Shown here: piece after piece, positions 11,290 through 26,890 of the stretch
Layout of the letters: each line of letters opens with the position of its first letter
Position numbering within the stretch: the stretch's first letter is position 1
DNA from: Pogonophryne albipinna
Taxonomy: Eukaryota; Chordata; Actinopteri; Perciformes; Artedidraconidae
DNA: 64,000 bases
NCBI GenBank assembly: GCA_028583405.1
Contig: CM053253.1
Location: 5,062,796 to 5,126,795, forward strand
Reading direction: 5' to 3'
Program-made: the position numbers and the translations under genes
The notes under the pieces: model-generated
Seen by the model: only the letters and a program-made list of their open reading frames with translations
Told to the model about the DNA's origin: nothing
Databases searched by the model: none

Positions 11290-11594
11290 TTTTATGACCG
11301 ATCATAGTTATATTCCTCTCACTCTTTTACCTCTCATTTTGCACTGGCCTAATTCTTCTTTTTTATCGCCCTCCATCTTTTTCCATCCATGCATCCTCCC
11401 CTCTCCTCCTCCCTCCACAGTGACTCTTCAGCCTGGGGGACAAACTTCTATAATTCATCATTACTTCTTCTCATGAGCTGCCCTCCTCCTCTTCCTCCTC
11501 TTCCTCCTTCCTCTCTGTTTATCCTTAGTTCGTCTTCCCCTTTCTCTCCATCTTTCTTTCATTCAGTCTGTCATCTGTCTCTTTCTTACTGTTA
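11290..11594 (+). repeat. pyrimidine-rich low-complexity tract
   Basis: The sequence is dominated by CTCC, TTCC and CTTT runs. The last part (CCTCTCTGTTTATCCTTAG to TCTTTCTTAC, 11508-11590) recurs at 12320-12380, so copy B of the segmental duplication is bracketed by direct repeats. The open frames over it are compositional artefacts. Confidence 0.6.
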
Positions 11595-12297
11595 TCACCT
11601 TAATCCCCTTTGAACGTGAAAATGTCATTTCAAAGCTGACCCTTACCTGTTAGTGTTTCTACACCGTGAGGCCTTTCATTAGCAGAACACGTCACATTTA
11701 CCATATTTAAATTGAATAAAACATTTGCACAGCATTTTTAAACTATCCTATTTATATATTTGTAGTTGTCTATTAGTGTTTCTAACTTATTTGGGATATT
11801 TTACATTACGTTTACTATACACCTTAGATACAATAATCTTATATTTGTATGTATTTACTGTTCATTTATTTCTTTTTCAACTCATGTTCAGAGTCAGAAA
11901 CAGGTTTATTGCCAGGTAGGTTCGCACATACTAGGACTTTGACTTGATGTCATGGTGCAGACATAAAATATAAAAAAAGAAATCTAATATAAAACAAAAT
12001 CTTTTACACCCTAATAAAATACAGTTAAATAGCAATACAAATTAAATAAAGCAGTAATTTAAATGGGAATAGAATATGTGCAGAAAGGAGAATGAACATT
12101 GTGTGCATTAATGTAATGCATAGTCTATGATGTTAACAAGGCAAAACACATGCCTTGTTAACATGTTTTTGTATCAAAACAAGATCTTATTTCCAATTAT
12201 GGATTTCATTAAGTATATCGTATCTTATCTAATAACAACAGTGGCAGATGTAACACCTGAAATAAGTGTTCATTTAATCAACAATTAGTGGGTGTTT
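11595..12297 (+). repeat. segmental duplication, copy B, with LINE fragment inserted
   Basis: This copy matches 8760-9193 but is longer because about 260 bp (11888-12145) were inserted. Its right end, GTGGGTGTTTCTACTTTAC, preserves the uninterrupted target into which the hAT MITE inserted in copy A. Confidence 0.85.
11888..12145 (-). mobile_element. 3' fragment of a non-LTR retrotransposon
   Basis: On the minus strand the block ends GGCAATAAACCTGTTTCTGA followed by CTCTGA, a tail of the kind seen at LINE 3' ends in fish. Upstream on that strand is an A-poor 3' UTR with AGTCAAAGTCCTAGTATG. It is absent from the paralogous copy A, which supports an insertion. Only the 3' end is present, as expected for 5'-truncated LINE copies. 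Confidence 0.6.
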
Positions 12298-13602
<1,305 letters not shown>

Positions 13603-13668
13603 AGATATTTCCAAAAAATGTGTACAGACAAGGTGGCAGGTGTATTCATGTCGCTGATGCCTACAATT

Positions 13669-13696
13669 CGTGTGTGTGTGTGTGTGTGTGTGTGTG
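13669..13696 (+). repeat. (TG)n microsatellite
   Basis: This is a short TG array of about 28 bp on the same strand, 70 bp beyond the long CA array, so the two could pair as an inverted repeat. Confidence 0.95.
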
Positions 13697-14329
13697 AGCT
13701 TGGGTCACCTTCGTACTGTAAGTCTCTGCAGCGATCCCCTCTGCAAGTTTTATACATTTCCTTTTTTTTCCTCAGTTTATCGCCGACCTAATATTCAAAC
13801 CACTGAGCTCCTGTGAGAGGGATCTGTGTGTCCCTGCAGCAGCAGATTAGAGACGACAAGACTTTAGGGGACACGACTAGAAACAGGAAGTAGTTTGACA
13901 CTAAAGCTAAAAGTAAGAACACATTCAGATTAGATGTTCCTGTCTTTAACTGATCTGTGTAGGCAGCAGGTGTCAGGGGAACCATTCAGTCATTCAAAAA
14001 TAACTTACGGTGTTTCTCTAAAAGCTCCTGTCTCCAGTCTCTTGAGATATCCAGAAGATATAAAATACACAACATAATAATACAAATTTAAATGGGAGAA
14101 TTTGCTGAATCATTTCAACTGTTTGGTGTCCCCTACCTCTGGGCATGGCTGGAAATAAATGATATATTCACTCATTCAAAGTAAAACAATTAAATGACGC
14201 ACACTAAGCATAATGTTGTGTATGCTATTTCAGGGTTGATATTTATTGTAATTTGGTCCCATTTGCCACTAATTTGTTTTTTTATCCTGAAGCCAAAGCC
14301 ATTAAAAAATAATTTAAAGAGTCCCAGCG
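13697..14329. other. unassigned sequence
   Basis: No gene or repeat is recognised here. Confidence 0.4.
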
Positions 14330-14490
14330 CACACTGAGGATGGAGCTCACATCCTGCTCTCAACTATTAGACAACTGTTCCCTGACGTGACTCAGCGTGG
14401 TGTTGCTCAAGGGCACTACAGATCACTGATAGGGAATTGAACCACTCACTTCTCTGTGTTCTCTCCATTACGTGCCCACAACTACATGAT
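14330..14490 (-). mobile_element. decayed tRNA-derived SINE
   Basis: On the minus strand GTGGTTCAATTCCC near 14436-14449 fits a B box. The plus strand also has TTGCTCAAGGGCACTACAG, a phrase typical of fish tRNA SINE bodies. The A box and the 3' tail are not clear, so the copy is degraded or truncated. Confidence 0.45.
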
Positions 14491-17093
<2,603 letters not shown>

Positions 17094-17339
17094 GTTATGT
17101 CATCTAGTCGTGCGGACATTAAGAGATGCTATTAAACTGCATTCACAACTCTCCTTCCATCTCTAAACACTTCTCTTCTGTCCTCCTTTCTCTACTCTTC
17201 TTATTCATACTAAATATCAATCATTTTTGAATATGCTGCATGCCAGTCACATCAGAACTTGACACGTGTTGCTTGACATTTATAGGAGAACTCGCAAAAA
17301 ATCAAGAATACCTTTATGTAATAAATAATGTTTGACCAA

Positions 17340-17660
17340 TTACAGCCTTTCCCTTTTCCCTATCCCACCTAATTCACTTTAGTCCTTTACCTCCCACTAC
17401 TTCTGTTACCTCATCTCTCTTTTGCGTTCTCTCAATCCATCTCTTTTATCCTCCACGTCTCTCTGCACATCCCTCCTTCTCTTTCTTTCTATATCTCCCT
17501 CTCTCTTTGTGCACTTCTCACCCAAGCCAATTATATACACACATTGGTATCTCAGTTTCTCTTCCTCCCACTCTGCCTCTCTTTCCTCCCTCCTCACCAC
17601 CTGTCTCCTTCTCTCTTCATCCCTTTTCCCTGTCTTCCTTTACCCCCCCCCCACCATCCT
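17340..17660 (+). repeat. pyrimidine-rich low-complexity tract
   Basis: CTCT, TTCC and CCTC words fill the tract, and a run of C occurs near 17644. The 174-codon frame over 17422-17946 is Ser/Leu-rich because of this composition and is not a gene call. Confidence 0.75.
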
Positions 17661-18412
17661 CTATAATTACCTCATTCGCCTAAAACCTGAGAGGATTTGC
17701 AGCGACGAGAGACTTGTCTCGCCCCCGTCTGCTACTCTTTTCCTGCCGTTCTCCTATAATTCTCAACTAATTTTCTTGACTTTTTTCCCTCTGTGTTTCC
17801 TGTTCCTTTCCAAACTAACTCTGCCTGAGTTTAGACTATATAATCCTGTTTACGCCTCACTCGTTAGTGATATCGTTTTTCCCATCGTATTACTTTCTTT
17901 GTCTTCCCTTCTGTCAACAATAGTTCCCATGGCAAATGTTTTGTGAATTTGTTCACTTCCTTATATAGGTGCAGATGTCAATGTATTTTAATATAATCTT
18001 AAAAGAAGTGAGACATAAATACATTACTTCCTGCATGAATAAAAGTGCAGTTTGTTGGATGTAACATGCAAAGAAGTCCTATACATGTTCCTGTAAAAAC
18101 AGTCACTGAAGTAACAAACAGCTATTTTAACTATGTCAGATTCCTTATTTGCATATTAACTCAGAACATATTTCCCTCTCATACAATGTGTCCTGCTTCA
18201 CGTTATTGAAAATAATAGACCTCGGGGTAGAACTTCATACATAAGTGGGAATCTATTGCCCCAGGCTCTATCTTTGTAATAACCTCAAAGGAAAAATTAT
18301 GTTTTTTGTCAGTGTTCAAATTCTGCCGGTAATGTGCGCTTAAATAAGATCTCTGTCTTACAAGCTTCACTCCGCTGAGAAACAAATCGAACTTGGTGTT
18401 CTTGCTTTAAAA
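17661..18412. other. unassigned sequence
   Basis: No gene or repeat is recognised. Confidence 0.4.
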
Positions 18413-18881
18413 TTAAAGTGGACCTATCATGCAATATTTGAAACATATATTGTAGGGCCATACCTATAAAACATGTCTGTGGAGTTTTTTTTTCAAAATA
18501 CCAAACAGATCATGCATTTTAGCCATGCCTCATTTCACTCTATTTGCTCTTTTCCAGCCCTGTTTTTGCAACGGCTGATTCTGCTTGTGTGGCAGACTAC
18601 AGCGCCACTTACAGGCCTGGCATATGTACTACAGCGACTCCAGCGCTTTCGAGCGGTCTCTCATTCCCCTGATAGGTGGAGAGTTGCTCATATAGGCGGA
18701 GCACCCCTTTTCTGACGCCAGAACAATTCAAATAATAATCAGCTCCGTTGCAGCCCCGTTTTTAGAGATTTGGGTATGGAGGAAAAGAGAGAGGGTTGTG
18801 TTTTCTGACACTTGGTGAGTTCCCTGACACACCGGGGACACATATTCATAAAAGACGTACAAAAGTGCATTTTGCATTTAA
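18413..18881 (+). mobile_element. TTAA-type DNA transposon fragment, right end damaged
   Basis: The left end TTAA-AGTGGACCTATCATGC is the terminus of a common fish non-autonomous element with TTAA targets (piggyBac- or Kolobok-like). The right side reaches GTGCATTTTGCAT and then meets TTAA. The expected complement of the left end (GATAGGTCCACT) is missing between TGCAT and TTAA. The copy has therefore lost its outer right repeat, or the TTAA there is chance. It does not code for protein. Confidence 0.6.
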
Positions 18882-19571
18882 AGTTCAACATTTCAGAAAC
18901 ACTTTCTTTCAGAGAACAAGATGTTGGGTCAGCTGAAATCAGTATGTAGTTAGCATAGCTTAGCATTAACATAAGAAGCAGTTGGAAACATGCTCACCAT
19001 CCAAATTAAAGAGGCCCTCATTTTTCTATATTGTTTTTCATGACTTGTACTCACCTAAGGATGTTATGGTCATTGAACTTTGTTTTATAAATGTGTTTAT
19101 TAAAGAAGTTTTCAGACAATGTTAAGGATTTAGTTGATTGCATAACATTTTTTATCAAATACATTAGAAAAACATGAAGTCTGACCTTAATGTATCCGTT
19201 TGCCCGGTGAATAACCCAAACACAACAACACAAAAGGCTAAAGGGTCGATAGGAAATGTGGTCTTCTGATGAGTCAGGAGAAATATGAGCACAAACACTC
19301 CCACCACTCCCATCATCATGCTCCTATTTCCTTATTACGCCAAGATAGCATTTTATTTGGCAATGATATACTGGTGTGTTAAATGCAACTCACAGCACTT
19401 TGATGTAATAAAGTGGATTCTTTGGTTCACATTCTCCCTTTTCATCAATATGTCTCTCTCTTCCTGTCACTGTCATTCGCTCTCACTCGCCCCGACACTC
19501 AGTCTGTTTCTCTCCCATCATTTCCCAGACAGAAGACAGTTGTGCAGCGTCAGGCTTTATATTTATAGTTT

Positions 19572-19603
<32 letters not shown>

Positions 19604-20239
19604 GTGCGTTTGCGTGTGGGTGTCGCATAGTGTGTGTGTTATAGAGCCAGCAGAACACAGGATGCAGGACCTCAGCAGCCTTCACTAATGCTGTTACAGC
19701 TCTTACCCCACTGTGTTGAGGCCTTAATAAGACAATGTAATTTAATAAAAAAATATTTAAGTCACAGTTTAATGCGTTGGGATATAATAAGTGATCTTGA
19801 CATGATGGGTCAGTTCGAAGCAGTTGTCCGACCTAAAAAAACTATACCAGCTAAAAGTTCAGTGTTATCTAAAAATAGTGTATATAATATCGTAATGATA
19901 CAATTACTCTATGAACATATCTAACATGTTTGGAAAGCCAATAAAGCAATGGATACAAGGTAAAAAATAGCCCACGACAAGTATCAATATCAGAGTCCAA
20001 TCAATGCATTTCCATGGGTATTAGCTTATTGCATTGGTATCAATCTGCTGTGGTTTGCCGAAGAACATTGACACATTTTGTTAACAGTCAACCAAGGTGC
20101 TATAACCTCTTCACTGTCGTTCCAGTAAAACTCAGGTCTAAATCAGATACATTTTTTAATTTGATGCAAAAAAGTGTATTGGCTTCAGAGGGCTGTGCAG
20201 TTAGCAGTATCAACATTAGTTAGCTTGTAGAGGCAAACA
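18882..20239. other. unassigned sequence with a short (TG)n
   Basis: A (TG)n array lies at about 19577-19601. Otherwise no gene or mobile element is recognised. Confidence 0.4.
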
Positions 20240-20244
20240 GTTAG

Positions 20245-20725
20245 TGTAAGGGAAACTTCTGCAGCAATGGAGAGTCAGGACTCAGAGAGACACGAGGAGA
20301 GTTGGAGCTTTGATGTCAAACAATGATGTTTATTACAAGTCAACGGCCGGAGAATTCATATCACAAGTCACAGCAGCAAAAGGTTCTGACTGCACGGGTG
20401 GGTTGTCATGTCAAATCTGATCAGCCTCGCATCTTGGTAGACCTTTTAACCAGTTTACAGAGAGTCAAATCCACATATTGGGGATGGGCGTAAACACCTG
20501 CAGACACAGGAGATGTCTCTCACATCTGTGGAGCTTAGAAAGCCAGCGTTCTCAGAGTCGTAAACCCCCCCCCTGTGCCCGGCAGGTCAGGCCATACAAC
20601 CTAGTATCAACATATGACTGCATTAACACATTCCCTACGGGAGATTAGAAGCAGGGATGGTCGTAAATGTCAACACACAAAATAGGTTAAATGTCTAGGA
20701 GTAAAGACCAAATTAATCCCTAACA
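20245..20725 (-). mobile_element. solo LTR 1
   Basis: On the plus strand the block starts TGTAAGGGAAACTTCTGC and ends TAATCCCTAACA. It has the TG..CA ends of an LTR, and a perfect 5-bp duplication, GTTAG, flanks it (20240-20244 and 20726-20730). It is related to the copy at 39886-40356 in the opposite orientation, which contains an AATAAA signal on its plus strand; this copy therefore reads on the minus strand. No internal retroelement genes adjoin it. Gypsy-like or endogenous retrovirus origin cannot be separated from the LTR alone. Confidence 0.88.
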
Positions 20726-20900
20726 GTTAGGGTTATGCAGAAAAGGTTAGCTGTATCAACAGTAGTTAGCTTGCAGTAGCAAACAGCAGTAGTTTTTTCT
20801 AGCAGTAAGAAGCAGAAGTTAGTGGTATAGCAGCTGGCATTAGCAGAAGGAGTTAGCGGAAGGTAAAAGTATCAGCAGCAATAGAAGTTAGTAGTGTTAA

Positions 20901-21792
20901 AGGTCCCATGACATGGCCATTTCCACTGATCATAATTCCATTGTTGAGGTCTTCTAGAATAGATTTACATTGTTCAATGTTCCAAACTCACATTGGTTCC
21001 TCATACAGCATCTCTGTATAGTATGTGTTCACTCTGTCCTTAACGGCTTGTTGGAGCTCCGGCCCCCCCCCCCCCCCCCCCCTGTGAGCCCACTGTGCTC
21101 TGATTGGTCAGCTCGCCCACTCTGTTCTGATGAGTCCACCACCGTTACAGCGGAACATCAGTGATTATGTGTTACAATGGCGTTTGTTAGCAACCAGGAA
21201 ATGACACCAGTAATGACAAACAGATGAGAATGCTGCGTGGGGTCTGGGTGCCGTGTTGGCGGGACGTTGCGGGGCTCGCTGATCCGCCCTTTGAGGCTCG
21301 AGGAGCGGACAGTGTGAGCTGTATTACTGGTGTCGCTTCCTGGTTGCTGCGTGGGGTCTGCGAGACAGCGAGACACCATGGAACTCAGCCTGAGCTTTTA
21401 TAGTGTCCTTACTGTAAGGTAACTATTATATGTACAGCACTTTGGCTCGACCAAAAATCGTTTTAAAAATGTGCTATATAAATAAAACCTGATTTGATTT
21501 GATTTGAGCACACACACTCACAGCCAGGCTGTTCGCCACACAGTTCGCCACACACTCACAGCCTGAGAAAAGATAAGGCTGAGTGTGTGTGTGTGTGTGT
21601 GTGTGAGGAGCTCCACGGATTGGTCCATTTGGCGTTCTGGGGCAGCACAGACACGTCTTTTCTGTGTTAGAGTGTTACTCGCTACAGGGTGTACTTTGAG
21701 GGTTTGTGACTCTGCAGACCGTTTACATGCAGAAAAACCTTCATAACACACAAGGGGACGGGTAATAACCAGAAAAGCATGACATGGGACCT
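20901..21792. mobile_element. TTAA-type MITE (AGGTCCCATGACATG family), copy 1
   Basis: The left end is AGGTCCCATGACATGGCC and the right end is GCATGACATGGGACCT. TTAA flanks both sides (20897-20900 and 21793-21796), as in piggyBac or Kolobok elements. The interior includes a 20-base poly-C run near 21062 and a (TG)n near 21584-21604. It carries no transposase. A reversed second copy lies at 31810-32648. Confidence 0.9.
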
Positions 21793-21933
21793 TTAACATT
21801 AGCATTTTGCAGCAGCAGTCAAATTAAGCTGTGTCAGTGACTAGAAGTATGGCAGTTAGCAGTAGGCTATCAACAGCAGTTACCAATTGGAAGAAGAAGT
21901 ACAAACATCAGTGTTTTCATCATCATCAACAGC

Positions 21934-22060
21934 AGCAGTTAGCAGTATCAGTATAGCAGTTAGTACTAACAGTTAGTAGTCAAGCAGTTAGCAGTATCAG
22001 TATAGCAGTTAGTACTAGCAGTTAGTAGTCAAGCAGTTAGCAGTAGAAGTTAGCAGTCAG
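21934..22060 (+). repeat. 49-bp minisatellite, about 2.6 units
   Basis: The unit starts AGCAGTTAGCAGTATCAG and ends GTTAGTAGTCA. Units cover 21934-21982 and 21983-22031 with one difference (CTAAC versus CTAGC), then a partial unit. It sits in a wider zone (20210-22090) rich in GTTAGCAGTA words. Confidence 0.9.
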
Positions 22061-23845
22061 TATCAGTTGGTAGCAGCACAGGCAGCAGGAGCAGGAAGCT
22101 GTAACAGTAGGATGCAATATTTTAAAACTATTTTATTTAGGCAAAAAACAATAATAAGGACAATTAACAATGAATCCTCTGGAAACCCCTCAATACCCCT
22201 TAATGTATAAATATATATCCATGTTTTGCTCTGTGCCAAAAAGACCATTATCCATGTTGCCATCCTGAGTCCTAATTGCCACCTCAAGGGTAACACATTT
22301 TGGTAAACTAGCCAAATATCTATCTCAGTCTTCTTTCTTTTTCTGATTATTGCGTTGAAAAACTGAATAATCTGGAGGAACAGAACAAAATCTTGGCTTA
22401 TATAGCTAATGGTATAGCAGGCTAACAGTCTGATTTGAAATGTAAGCCTTTTACAAACTGCAGCTATTCCAGTTTAGGACATGCTTACCCATCATAAAGC
22501 CCTACTTTATTGCTGCATGCACAAACCTAAGAGCTACTGTGGCCACAAAAACAATTGATCTTATACTGAACAGCGAGAAAAGATAAACATCAATATTCCT
22601 ATTTATATTTTTGGTCTGTCTTATTGCTATCGCCACCAAACCCCCTCCCAGCTGCACTGCTAGCAAACATCCCAGCAGCTCGCTCGCTAAATAATTGAAC
22701 GTTAGTGCACTTGAATGTCTTAACACCTCACTTCACTTCACCGTGGCCCCAACGGGAGCAGCTTATTTTGGGCTGTTGCCTCATATCAACAAAGCACTGC
22801 CCTCAAAATTCAGGGTAATGAGATGCTAAATACGCATTAAGGGAGGAAGTAAAAATCAACAACATCATTTTAGCTTCTGAGAAGAAAATGCTAATTATAA
22901 TGTGAGTGAGATCAAAAGACACACAAACAATTAAAATAATATAAAATGTGGAAACTAGCTAGCTAGAGACATTATATAGAGGTTAATTTCAATGTTTATA
23001 TTGTGATGTATTTGACCTTTGTTGTGTTTTTGTTTTGTAGGTGAGTTGCTGAATAAATGGGTCAAGTTATGAATTTTTCATTGCATTTACATTTACCCCT
23101 CAAGTTCTGCTGGGGGTTGACTGCAGCTAAATGGAGAGGGAATACAAGATGAAATGGACCAAATTGTCACCTTCAAATTCAACTGAAAGTATTTAACTTT
23201 CCTGACAAATAAGCAGGCAATAAGAGAGAAGAACGATGGGCTGATTCATCACCACAAAGCAATCATAAAAGTAAAATATGGTGAGAATATGATTGTACTG
23301 ATGTTTCATCGCTTTGTGCATACATTTTAAGTCAGATTTTGTGATTGTCTCTTTGCAGCTACCTATGAATTCTTTACATGGAATTCATATTTGTGAAATG
23401 CATTTCCCATTTTAACTTAGCCATTTAAGTCACGCATCCTGTCATACCATTTTTAGTAGGTCGAAAATACAAACGTACCTATTAGAAAACAAAATAAATG
23501 TGTCAGCAGTGCTGGTTGGAATAACATGTTGTGTAGCCTTTCAGCTGCCTGATGTTTTTTTAAAGCCTGTAATCAATGCTGATCTGTGAATGAAACGTTA
23601 TGGGACTTTGGGATTGTGATAATGCCGTCTGGGATCAGTTCACTATTTGATGTCATAATAAACTGTGAGATTCTCTTTCGTCGAAGAATTGCCCTGATGA
23701 AGGTCAAGTGACTAGAGGCTTGTTTTTTGATAATTTCTTTTGATCTCAGTGTGCCGAACCATCCTTCCATATCTGATTCTTTTGGGTTTCTTCAAGCTTT
23801 AAATGTTCTCTTCAGAGTGGAGTAATTAATAAAACGTACTTTAAG
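22061..23845. other. AT-rich unassigned sequence
   Basis: No gene, splice-supported exon or mobile element is recognised. Confidence 0.4.
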
Positions 23846-24190
23846 GGGCTTGTGGGGGAAACTTCTGTGTAGCAATGCAGGAGGAGTCACCGACTCAAAA
23901 GGAGACGCGGGGAGAGCTGGAGCTCTGATGTCAAACACTGATGGTTTATTTGGAGCCTCGGCCGGAGAATTCACAAAACCAGTCCAGAGTCTGAGGTTCT
24001 GACTTCACGGTAGAGTTGCCACGTCCATTCTGAAGAACTCTACCCCAGACCCGTGTGTTTAGCCAGTTCAGAGAGAATAATCGGTACCACTTTATAATAA
24101 GACTACCCTTATACAGTAAAGGATTCATAAAGGGTTTATAATTAGGTTATGAATTAGGTTGTAAACACTTTATTAATCATTAAGAACCAC

Positions 24191-24690
24191 GGGACGGGTG
24201 GCGCAGTGGTCTGTGCGTTTGATCATCAGATCAAGGGGGTGTTGGTGTTCCAGTTCAAAACCCGCTCCCGCCCCACTGCGTCAGGCCGTTGTGTCCTTGG
24301 GCAAGACACTTCACCCGAATTTGCTCCTGTGGGTATTGTCCACAGTACATCAATCAATCAATCAATGTTTATTTATATAGCCCAATATCACAAATGTTAC
24401 ATTTGTCTCAGTGGACTACATGTAGAATATCAATGTGTACTTGTAAAAGCGCCTCGATGACTTTGAGGTGTGAAGATGGGCGGTGTGGCCCGCCGGCGCT
24501 GCGTCTGTAAAGCCGTTGTGTCCTTGGGCAAGACACTTCACCTGAACTTGCTCCTGTGGGTATTGTCCACAGTAGATGACCATTACATGTATGTATGATC
24601 TGTATGTGTAATGTGTATTTGTAAAGCGCTTTGAGAGTAATTGATAAAGCGCTATAATAAATATAAGGATTATTATTATTATTATTTATA
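24191..24690 (+). mobile_element. dimeric tRNA-derived SINE
   Basis: The first monomer has an A box near GGTGGCGCAGTGG and a B box near CAGTTCAAAACCC (24251-24263). It is followed by the body CCTTGGGCAAGACACTTCA and a tail near 24440. A second body, CCGTTGTGTCCTTGGGCAAG, starts at about 24514 without a full tRNA head and ends in AAAGCGCTATAATAAATAT and a (ATT)n tract. The tail resembles fish LINE tails. The first monomer is interrupted by a 64-bp insertion. Confidence 0.8.
24351..24414 (-). mobile_element. tiny retroposon copy 1 (64 bp)
   Basis: On the minus strand it has a 48-nt core starting CCACTGAGACAAATGTAACA and ending ATATAAATAAAC, then (ATTG)n. A 7-bp duplication with one mismatch flanks it: AGTACAT at 24344-24350 and ACTACAT at 24415-24421. 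The second SINE monomer lacks it. The tail type and variable target duplications fit reverse transcription by a LINE. Confidence 0.75.
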
Positions 24691-24747
24691 AACCAGTTCT
24701 AACATAGTTTCCATACATCAACACAGGCTCACTATTTGGCAAGATGA

Positions 24748-24859
24748 CTAAGCCTTATATTGGCTACTTAGTGAGAATCAACTCAGTGAACAACAGATAC
24801 CAAGGATGCTGGCTGATGAAGGACACGAAGTAAGCTAAGTAGCCAATATAAGGCTTAGC
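24748..24859. repeat. internal hairpin of the MITE
   Basis: CTAAGCCTTATATTGGCTAC is matched by its complement GTAGCCAATATAAGGCTTAG about 60 bases on. A direct repeat, GGCTCACTATTTGGCAAG, brackets the hairpin at 24726-24743 and 24877-24894, so the whole block may itself have been inserted or duplicated. Confidence 0.8.
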
Positions 24860-25223
24860 AGTGCAGATAAATGTGGGCTCACTATTTGGCAAGCAACCGG
24901 TCACAGTCGCCCTGTTTATCTCATGTCTTATAAAAGCTTGTTAATGATTTATAAAGTGTTTACAACCTAATTAATAGATGAATTACAAACTATTCGTAAA
25001 GCCTTTATAAGGGTAGTCTTATTGTAAAGTGCTACCAAATAATCAACATTGTGCATAACAAGATAGAATAACACCTCTATCAGCTGACGCCAACAGGCAG
25101 GAACAGGGAGACAGAACACAGAGCAGCAGCCAAGGTCGCAGGTGCGTGTGCTCAGTGAGGACAGTTTGAACTGATAAACTGGGTCAAATTATGGGCCTTG
25201 GAACATATTTCCCCAACAGGGCT

Positions 25224-26890
25224 CTTTTCAACATATGTTATGTTAAAAGACACCTCTTTTGCTTTATGTTGACACAAATCATCTCCAAAACATCGCACTA
25301 CTGAAAGTTATCTCCTGCAGTCTACTTTCCCCACATTTTGCATATTCAAGATTTACGAGAGAGTTCCACATCTCAAATTGGATAAAACAAATGTCCTGAA
25401 ACCACAGAAACTCTTGTGATAATTCCACATGAAGACATGCTTTTCCTAAATGAGGAGCTGACACGATGAAAGGATGTTTCCTTTTGAGCAGCGTAGGCAG
25501 GATGCTCACTGTTCATCTGACCTAGTTCAGGTGCGCCTGATTCAAATCATCCCACAGCTGAACAACCTTTTATACCAACATGGCTGACGTGTTCAAATGT
25601 GTTTACGGCTACAGTGAACAACATCCTCCAGGTGTTTGTTTCACAGCATCACAAACTGATAACTGGCTTACAAACATCTTTATGAAATCATATCATCAGA
25701 GTCATGGAGGCAGTACAATCTTTTCTTCCCAGATCAGATAACTCCCATTCTGCTTTCTACATAATGCAGCGATAGATTAAGATAATTCTTTTCACTCGTA
25801 AAGCAATTAATTTTCTCCAAAATACGTTTGTGTGCATCAGAACTCCAGTTCACATCCTGTACCAACTTCACTTGGCAACATGAAATAACTTCACAGTGCA
25901 CGAAGCAGCAGCCGTCTCAAAAGGACAGCTTTGTTCACATAGCATTTATCTAAATTTGACTTTTAAATAAAGATAGCAAAGTTATTTATTCATTACAAAT
26001 AATGCTTATTGTTTTAGTCATATCAAATCTATGATGACTAAAGGGAAGAAACACAACCAGATTGGTACAATTATAAGTGATTTATTTTAAAGCAAGATGG
26101 AACAAAATGGCAGGCAGGCAGCCTGAAACAAACAAAAGAGCCAAAAGGGCACCGGTTGACAATAACCGAACAAAAGGAGAACTCAAAAGGAGTCTAAAGG
26201 CATTCACAAAAGAATAGATAATAACGGAATTAAATAGAAACAAAAACCCTCACTATAAAAGTGGTACAGACTAACACAAGAAATATATACAAAACACACA
26301 GCTAAACTAAAGGCAACAGTCCCAAAACCTAAGCTACTCTAACCTCTAACTAAGCTACTCTAAGCACTACTAACACACAATATCACACTACCTGACACAG
26401 ACCACACAAGTTAACCACAGAACGAAAGTAAGTAGCGAGAGGCGTCTGTCCCACAATACAGAGCCTCCAGAGTGGTGATTGTCCGCGGCCTTTGTACTCC
26501 TCCCCAGCAGGCGTGCCCCGGCTGTGCGCTGCGATTGGACGACGTCAATCCAATCACCATCTTCAGAGGCGGACCATGGAGATGGGCAGCCAATGATGTT
26601 GGCGCAACCACACAGCTCATTTACATAAACACACACAGCTGAAAACACTCACAGGCAGATTAATGAGCAGAGAAAGTGAAAATGTGCTTGTCAAACGCAA
26701 ACAAGTAGGCCTAATAAGAAGAAATTATTTCCTTGCATTAACAAGAAACAGAAAAATATGTTCTGTTATTTCTTTCCATTATGTCCCGATGGAAGCATCT
26801 GTAGATATTTGTTTTTGTCATATGTTTTTTCTGAATACAGCTGCTGACGGTTAATATTGTGTACAGTATTTTGTGTAATATCTGTAAATC
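25224..26890. other. unassigned sequence with a GC-richer patch
   Basis: Positions 26440-26600 are GC-rich for the region and hold two ATTGG motifs (CGATTGGACGACG and its near complement), so there is local inverted symmetry. I see no splice-supported exon and no known repeat ends. Confidence 0.4.

Larger units (their letters stand above)
24083..25036. mobile_element. MITE inserted in solo LTR 3
   Basis: The ends are GGTACCACTTTATAATAAG and, complementary, TTATTGTAAAGTGCTACC. Near-terminal blocks GACTACCCTTAT and ATAAGGGTAGTC extend the inverted repeat. The flanks GAATAATC (24075-24082) and AAATAATC (25037-25044) form an 8-bp duplication with one mismatch, which suggests hAT or a related superfamily. 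It contains a SINE dimer and an internal hairpin. Confidence 0.8.
23851..25218 (-). mobile_element. solo LTR 3, interrupted by nested elements
   Basis: The LTR begins TGTGGGGGAAACTTCTG and ends ATTTCCCCAACA, flanked by GGGCT on both sides (23846-23850 and 25219-25223). Its first 230 bp align with solo LTR 1, including the shared CGGCCGGAGAATTCA. After removal of the MITE at 24083-25036 and its target copy, about 405 bp of LTR remain, similar in length to the other two. No internal region is present. Confidence 0.85.

Noticed and set aside
17422..17946. 174-codon plus-strand frame
   Set aside because: It is a Ser/Leu-rich product of a pyrimidine-rich tract, with no domain, start context or splice sites.
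26388..26648. 86-codon minus-strand frame in a GC patch
   Set aside because: It has no domain or splice signals, and the inverted ATTGG motifs suggest repeat-derived or regulatory DNA instead.
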